Positions 7,448 through 11,274 of a stretch of 11,274 bases of DNA are shown in pieces (position 1 is the first letter of the stretch; each line of letters starts with the position of its first letter). The stretch covers positions 629 through 11,902 of the forward strand of contig NW_014011832.1 in assembly GCF_000611645.1 (NCBI RefSeq). Direction: 5' to 3'. The stretch is from Monoraphidium neglectum. Lineage: Eukaryota; Chlorophyta; Chlorophyceae; Sphaeropleales; Selenastraceae. Under the pieces are notes generated by a model. That model was not told the DNA's origin and made no database searches. It saw only the letters and a list, made by a program, of their open reading frames with translations. Both the position numbers and the translations under genes were made by a program.

Positions 7448-8149
7448 TCACTTCTTGCCGCCCTTGAGCTTGTCGCGGGCTTCCTTGAGCTTCTTCTCCT
7501 CCTCCTGCAAGTGTGGCATGAGAGAAATGGCGGGGGAAGCGAACATGTAAACTGAACAGGAACCGCGGGCAGTGGAGGGGCCGCTAGTCTGCGGCCACGC
7601 CGGCGCCGGCTGGTTCAAGTGTTGCTTCCATCCATAGCATACAGCCCCCAGCTGTAGCGGTAACAGGGCACTTCGCCTGCACGCCAAAATCTCAGCCAGG
7701 AGCGTGGTCCTACAGAAACGACCCTGCGCATACAACCGTCGCGACGTCGCTGTAACAGGAATGGATACCCTGGAGGCAATGGTTACCGCACCTTCTTCTT
7801 GGCAAGGAACGCCAGCTCGTCGTCGTCGTAGTCCTTGGGACCCTTCTTTGGTGCCTGGGGTGCATCGTGGGAGGGCAGGCGAAAGCAGGCGGCGGCTCAA
7901 TCAGCGCACATCGTCGCTGGTTTGGCTGGAGAAGCAGCTGCCGTCGCTTGCATGTATTGCTCGCTCGGGCAATTATGGGAGACTGGACAGACGGGCAAGT
8001 CACATGGCCATGTCCTGCAGCGACTTCCGTGCATGCTCGCCCCTGCGTTGCGCAAGAGCAACAGCAGCATACGCGCGTACGGCGCTGCAAAGCTGCGCTT
8101 CTTGCTATACCTTGAGCGGCTTGGCCTTGCCCGCCTCCCTTCCCGGCAT
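7448..8149 (-). CDS. TMA7: translation machinery-associated protein 7 (TMA7 / CCDC72)
   Basis: Three exons on the minus strand, 8149-8111, 7854-7792 and 7504-7448, joined by phase-0 GT-AG introns (256 and 287 nt), give 52 residues. Exon 1 encodes MPGREAGKAKPLK, the signature TMA7 N-terminus. Exon 2 gives APKKGPKDYDDDELAFLAKKK read in frame, with the conserved K-x-Y/D-D-D-x-x-AF core. Exon 3 gives the Glu/Lys helix ending KLKGGKK and a TGA. TMA7 is a small basic protein that associates with ribosomes and affects translation. Family members are usually about 64 residues and end in a Gly-rich GG-x-KKSGKK tail. Here that tail is reduced to GGKK, so it is either truncated or continued by an unrecognised exon. 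The start has adenines at -1 to -3 (GAAAATG). The DMAC1-like frame follows 60 nt downstream. Confidence 0.88.
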
Positions 8150-8501
8150 TTTCAAGACGAAAGCACGCCTGAAAGCAGGCTCGAGGACGCGCTGGCTGTC
8201 ACAACTAGGCTGTTCCTCAATTCCCGGTGGCTTGCGACGGCGTGTGGCGTTGGAGATATAGGCAATGCCTTACAAACATTCATCGTGCAAAGCGTTCGAC
8301 AGTTCACCCAGCGATCTGACACTCACCTTGCTACCTGTCACCGGCCACTGATCACCTCCACTACACGTCGAGTGCACACGATGATGGGATGAGCTTCTAG
8401 AAGTACACCACTGATGCTGCAGCAGCGTTCACCGAGAAGGATGGTGGTGGCAACCGCCTCGACCCGCCAGTCCGCCGCACCCACTGCCCGGCCACCCACG
8501 A

Positions 8502-8513
8502 CCCCCCCCCCCC
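8502..8513 (+). repeat. poly-C run
   Basis: Twelve consecutive C residues precede the first GTCAGCGC block. Length may be unreliable in sequencing. Confidence 0.9.
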
Positions 8514-8681
8514 GGTCAGCGCAAGCTCTAACACTTTCAATAGCTCACAAATTGGCGATCAAGCATGCTCGGCGTGATGTACTGAAATTTAAGGGGGCCG
8601 AGACACCAACATTGGATTGCACCAATACCATATCAGTACGGTATGCACGGTCATGAAACAGTCAGCATATTTCCCATCACA

Positions 8682-8777
8682 ATCCCTCGGGGAATCGTAG
8701 TCGATCCCTCGGGAATCCTTCGCCAAGAATGCATGTTTTCTGCACAACTTCGCGTTTATCATCCCCTCGAGGATTCC
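8682..8777. repeat. three degenerate ATCCCTCGGGGAATC copies
   Basis: Near-palindromic copies lie at 8682-8696, 8704-8717 and 8761-8777 (the last as ATCCCCTCGAGGATTCC). All lie in the extra segment found only in the first unit of the tandem duplication. Confidence 0.55.
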
Positions 8778-9082
8778 TCCGAAGCTCCCGTAAGGGAGTT
8801 AGCAGACCTTGCTGCTCCTGCTTACAAACCGCCCCCACCGCCCGGCCGCGGACATCCCCGGACATCCCCCGCCAGTCAGCGCGAACTCACAAACACTTTC
8901 ATCAGCTGTTCAGCTCACAGGTTTGCGATCAAGCCTGCTCGGTGTGATGTTCTGATTCTTAAGGGGGTCTGAGTCTCTGAGTCAGGAGGGCTGCACAGAT
9001 ATGATACTATACCAGTATGCACGGTCTTGGAACATCGTATCAAGGGAGCCAGCAGACCTTGCTGCCCCTGGTTACAAACCGG

Positions 9083-10064
9083 ATATCCGCCATGCGTGCT
9101 GCTGAGGGACGTCATCCGCTGGCCGCTGCATTACCGAAATCCCCTTGAAGATCTTACATCACCTCAGCATGTCGGGCACGGTCAAACTGTACTTGCATGT
9201 GCAGCAAATGTTCCCAAACGGATGATCCAATCTGGCCAAACACGGTGGCTGTCTTTGGGCTGTGCCAGTGATTTTCACAAGAGTAAGCGCTGTGACCGGC
9301 CACGGCCGTGCTATCAGAGCTGCCGTCCTGGCATCGGCGCTGCAGATGCTGAGCTTCACGCCCACGCCATGAAGGTTTTCTCACTGCTGCACAAACCATT
9401 TGCCAGGCAGAGCAAGCCTGCAACGTTTTGGAGTACTTCTGGTATCATAATCTGAATGCTGGCCATGTGGTGCACCCACATGCTACTGGCATGCCAGCTG
9501 CAGCAGGTTGTGTTCTGGGGGACGGGGCCCCCTGAGGCAAGGGCACGCCCATCCCCTCGCTCCGCACGTTCACGCGTGTGACAGGAGGGCGGTAGCCTAG
9601 GCCAGGAGTAGATATACTGGGTGCAGTCCCACCTATACCAGATGGTAGGCTCGGTGGCACGAGGAATAGGATGCTTGAAGCCAGGCAGATCACTCGAATA
9701 CGATCGGCTGGATCCGTGCCTTATGCTGCTGGAAAATGTCAGAAAATGAACAAACGCTACATGGCGACATCAGGCTCAGGAAAAGCACACCGGTAGCTGG
9801 GTAAGGTGCGTGTTGGGCAGAAGGGGCAGAAGCTTCAGTCGGCGCTCTCCCGCTACGGTCGCGCTCTGTTTCCTTGATTCCAACACAACGGGTGCCTGTT
9901 CTGCAGCACGAGCGCTTACAGGACACTTGCGAGCTGCGGCGTGTTGTTCATCAGCAGCAGCCCGACAGCAGCGTCCACCCACCCGCTGGTGGAGCGCAGG
10001 AGCACTGAAGGGGCGCTTGGAGGCCCAGCAGCAGCAGCGGTCGGCAGCGGCTCGATCTGCAGAG
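9083..10064. other. no recognisable gene; presumed 5' flank and leader of the zinc-knuckle gene
   Basis: Open frames such as 9027-9455 plus and 9154-9423 minus carry no domain. The last ~50 bp before the start at 10065 contains a short CAG run (about 10026-10038). A promoter cannot be placed with confidence. Confidence 0.45.
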
Positions 10065-11274
10065 ATGAGCAACTCTGGCCAACCCGCCCTGAACGGGGGG
10101 CCGCCTCGGCACGTCAATGACGTTTTCCTCGGTGAGCTGCGGATCTCCTTGGGGAGGTTCCCTGAACGGACGACCACGGACCAGGGCTGGGGCCCCTTGC
10201 TGCGACGGACGCGTGGGCGGCCGAGCACGCGCCGCCCCAGCAGCAGCCGCCTTGCACGATGAACTCCGTTTCTGTTAAAGCGCGTCACTGCGTGGCGCTC
10301 TCTAGCCTCTTGTCGCTTGTCCCCTATCGCTGGCGGCGCGCCCACCCGTGCACACCGCATGTTATGTCCCACAGCGCGGAACGGCTTTATCCGGCCGAAC
10401 AAGAAGCTCTGGAAAAAGAGCACAGAGCATCGGCTGAGGCCCGCATGCAGCCGCTGCAACTTCCGGGGGCACAGCGCGGACGAGTGCAAGGTGTGAATGG
10501 CTGCCTGCGGGCCGGTCCACGTTCCGCGGCCGGTTGACCGCGCGGAGGGGCGCAGCTGGGGCGGTTGCTGCAACTGTCCGCAGCTGTTGAGGCGCCTGGG
10601 AGGGATTGTGGTACTGGTTGCAGCAAGGCCTCAGCCTGCAAGGAGCATCAGTGCTGATTCACGGCAGCTGCCGTGCTGGCCGCGAGGCGGCGAATCGCCC
10701 TCGGTGGCGCTGGCATGGCGGGTGGGGTGCACCCATGCCAAATCGCTTGTGGCGGGACGCCTGCCTACCGGAGAGCATGTACAGCCGCGCAATCAGTGAT
10801 GTGAAGTCGCGCTCTTGACAGCGTGCGGCTGGCCCCCAACCCCCAGGTGCCGTACTGCACCAAGTGCAACCGCCACGGGCACCCGCCCAAGTGCTGCAGC
10901 GGCGCGTGCGCCAACTGCAACGTCGGCACCAGCGCGGCCGTGGAGGGAGAGGACGACCACTCGGCGGAGGAGTGCCCCTTCCCCAAGTGCGCCAACTGCG
11001 CTGGCGTAGGCCACTACACGGACGAGGTGAGCAGAGGCCTGCGAATGGCGGGCCTGCAGCATTTGTTATGTACAGGGAACCTGGAACAAGAAGAACCTGT
11101 ACAGCACGCACCCAACCCGCTGCCTTGCTGCGACTGCACGGCCTGCAGCCGTCCTCGCTGAGCCCGCCGCCGTTGCACCCCCTGGGCCCCCCCTCAAACA
11201 GTGCCCTCACGAGGTGCGGCGGCCCCGCGCTGCCGCCGCGCGCCCCGCCGCCGGCCCGCGGATCGCGCCCGCGC
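10065..11274 (+). CDS. multi-zinc-knuckle (CCHC) protein, four exons, 3' end outside window
   Basis: Exons 10065-10131, 10375-10490, 10847-11026 and 11202 to beyond 11274 join in phases 1, 0 and 0 into at least 145 residues. Donors are GTGAGC, GTGTGA and GTGAGC; acceptors are CACAG, CCCAG and AACAG. Knuckles: C-x2-C-x4-H-x4-C at residues 47-60 (CSRCNFRGHSADEC); a second with x3 before the last Cys at 65-77 (CTKCNRHGHPPKC); a stretched one, C-x2-C-x13-H-x4-C, at 82-104; and a fourth at 109-122, whose final Cys is the first codon of exon 4. That restored motif supports the last junction strongly. CCHC knuckles bind single-stranded RNA or DNA, so an RNA-binding role is likely but the target is unknown. 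After the knuckles the visible tail is Arg/Ala/Pro-rich. Alternative: ending exon 2 at 10492 with an acceptor at 10820-10821 also keeps frame, adding nine residues. Upstream coding exons cannot be excluded. Confidence 0.8.

Larger units (their letters stand above)
8472..9082. repeat. imperfect tandem duplication, two units
   Basis: Unit 1 spans about 8472-8831 and unit 2 about 8829-9082. The shared order is a CCGCC/CCCGGCC lead, a block beginning GTCAGCGC (8515-8597 and 8875-8967) containing GCGATCAAGC and GTGATGT, a GTATGCACGGT block (8641 and 9017), and an AGCAGACCTTGCTGC block to TTACAAACC (8801 and 9051). Unit 1 carries about 125 extra bp (8655-8790) between the last two blocks. There is no coding potential I can support. 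It lies upstream of TMA7 in the gap before the zinc-knuckle gene. Confidence 0.7.

Noticed and set aside
7059..7550. A 163-codon plus-strand frame
   Set aside because: It runs opposite the DMAC1-like frame and TMA7 exon 3. It is Pro/Ala-rich with no motif, while the minus strand carries two recognisable patterns.
9776..10573. A 265-codon minus-strand open frame
   Set aside because: It is antisense to exons 1 and 2 of the zinc-knuckle gene, is Arg/Ala/Ser/Pro-rich without a domain, and is best explained as a chance frame opposite coding and GC-rich DNA.
10820..10846. Alternative exon-3 start of the zinc-knuckle gene at 10822
   Set aside because: It keeps frame only with a GT|GTGAAT donor. 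The AAG|GTGTGA donor with the CCCCCAG acceptor at 10846 is more canonical, so it is recorded as second choice.
1..11274. tRNA genes, CRISPR arrays and prokaryotic operons
   Set aside because: No cloverleaf with a T-loop consensus, no regularly spaced repeats with unique spacers, and genes carry spliceosomal introns.

Overview
The window looks like nuclear DNA of a green alga, probably chlorophycean. The evidence is moderately high GC, genes cut into short exons by 175-370 nt GT-AG introns with GTGAG or GTGCG donors, a TGTAA polyadenylation signal behind one gene, and many GCC/CAG runs. No prokaryotic, organellar or tRNA/rRNA features were seen. The species cannot be named from the sequence.

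Left end (1-2580, minus strand): a six-exon serine/threonine kinase of the CaMK/CDPK type. All splice phases fit. It keeps every catalytic landmark, and its C-terminus runs off the window. Its upstream side (2581-3110) is non-coding apart from an 80-nt nested inverted repeat.

Middle (3111-6916): gene-poor and mobile-element-like. It holds a short minus-strand reading frame with the zinc-binding signature of UL52/PrimPol primases (3111-3440), and an unassigned frame with one hydrophobic stretch plus a charged coiled coil (4114-4377). It also holds a 1516-bp element (4488-6003) with perfect 17-bp terminal inverted repeats, a 3-bp TGA target duplication and arrays of AATCAC/GTGATT just inside its ends. 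No transposase is recognisable in it, so it is probably non-autonomous. I see nothing identifiable in 3441-4113 or 6007-6854.

Right-centre (6917-8149, minus strand): a three-exon TMA7 (ribosome-associated) gene, and 60 nt downstream on the same strand an ORF resembling the two-helix DUF4536/DMAC1 mitochondrial membrane proteins. The only TGTAA signal found lies after the second ORF, so the pair may be one dicistronic transcript, an arrangement known in green algae.

Right end: an imperfect tandem duplication (8472-9082), then about 1 kb with nothing recognisable. After that comes a plus-strand four-exon zinc-knuckle (CCHC) gene (10065 to beyond 11274) whose CCHC motifs extend to the right edge. 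The annotated genes do not form an obvious pathway; the kinase and the zinc-knuckle protein are ordinary eukaryotic regulators.
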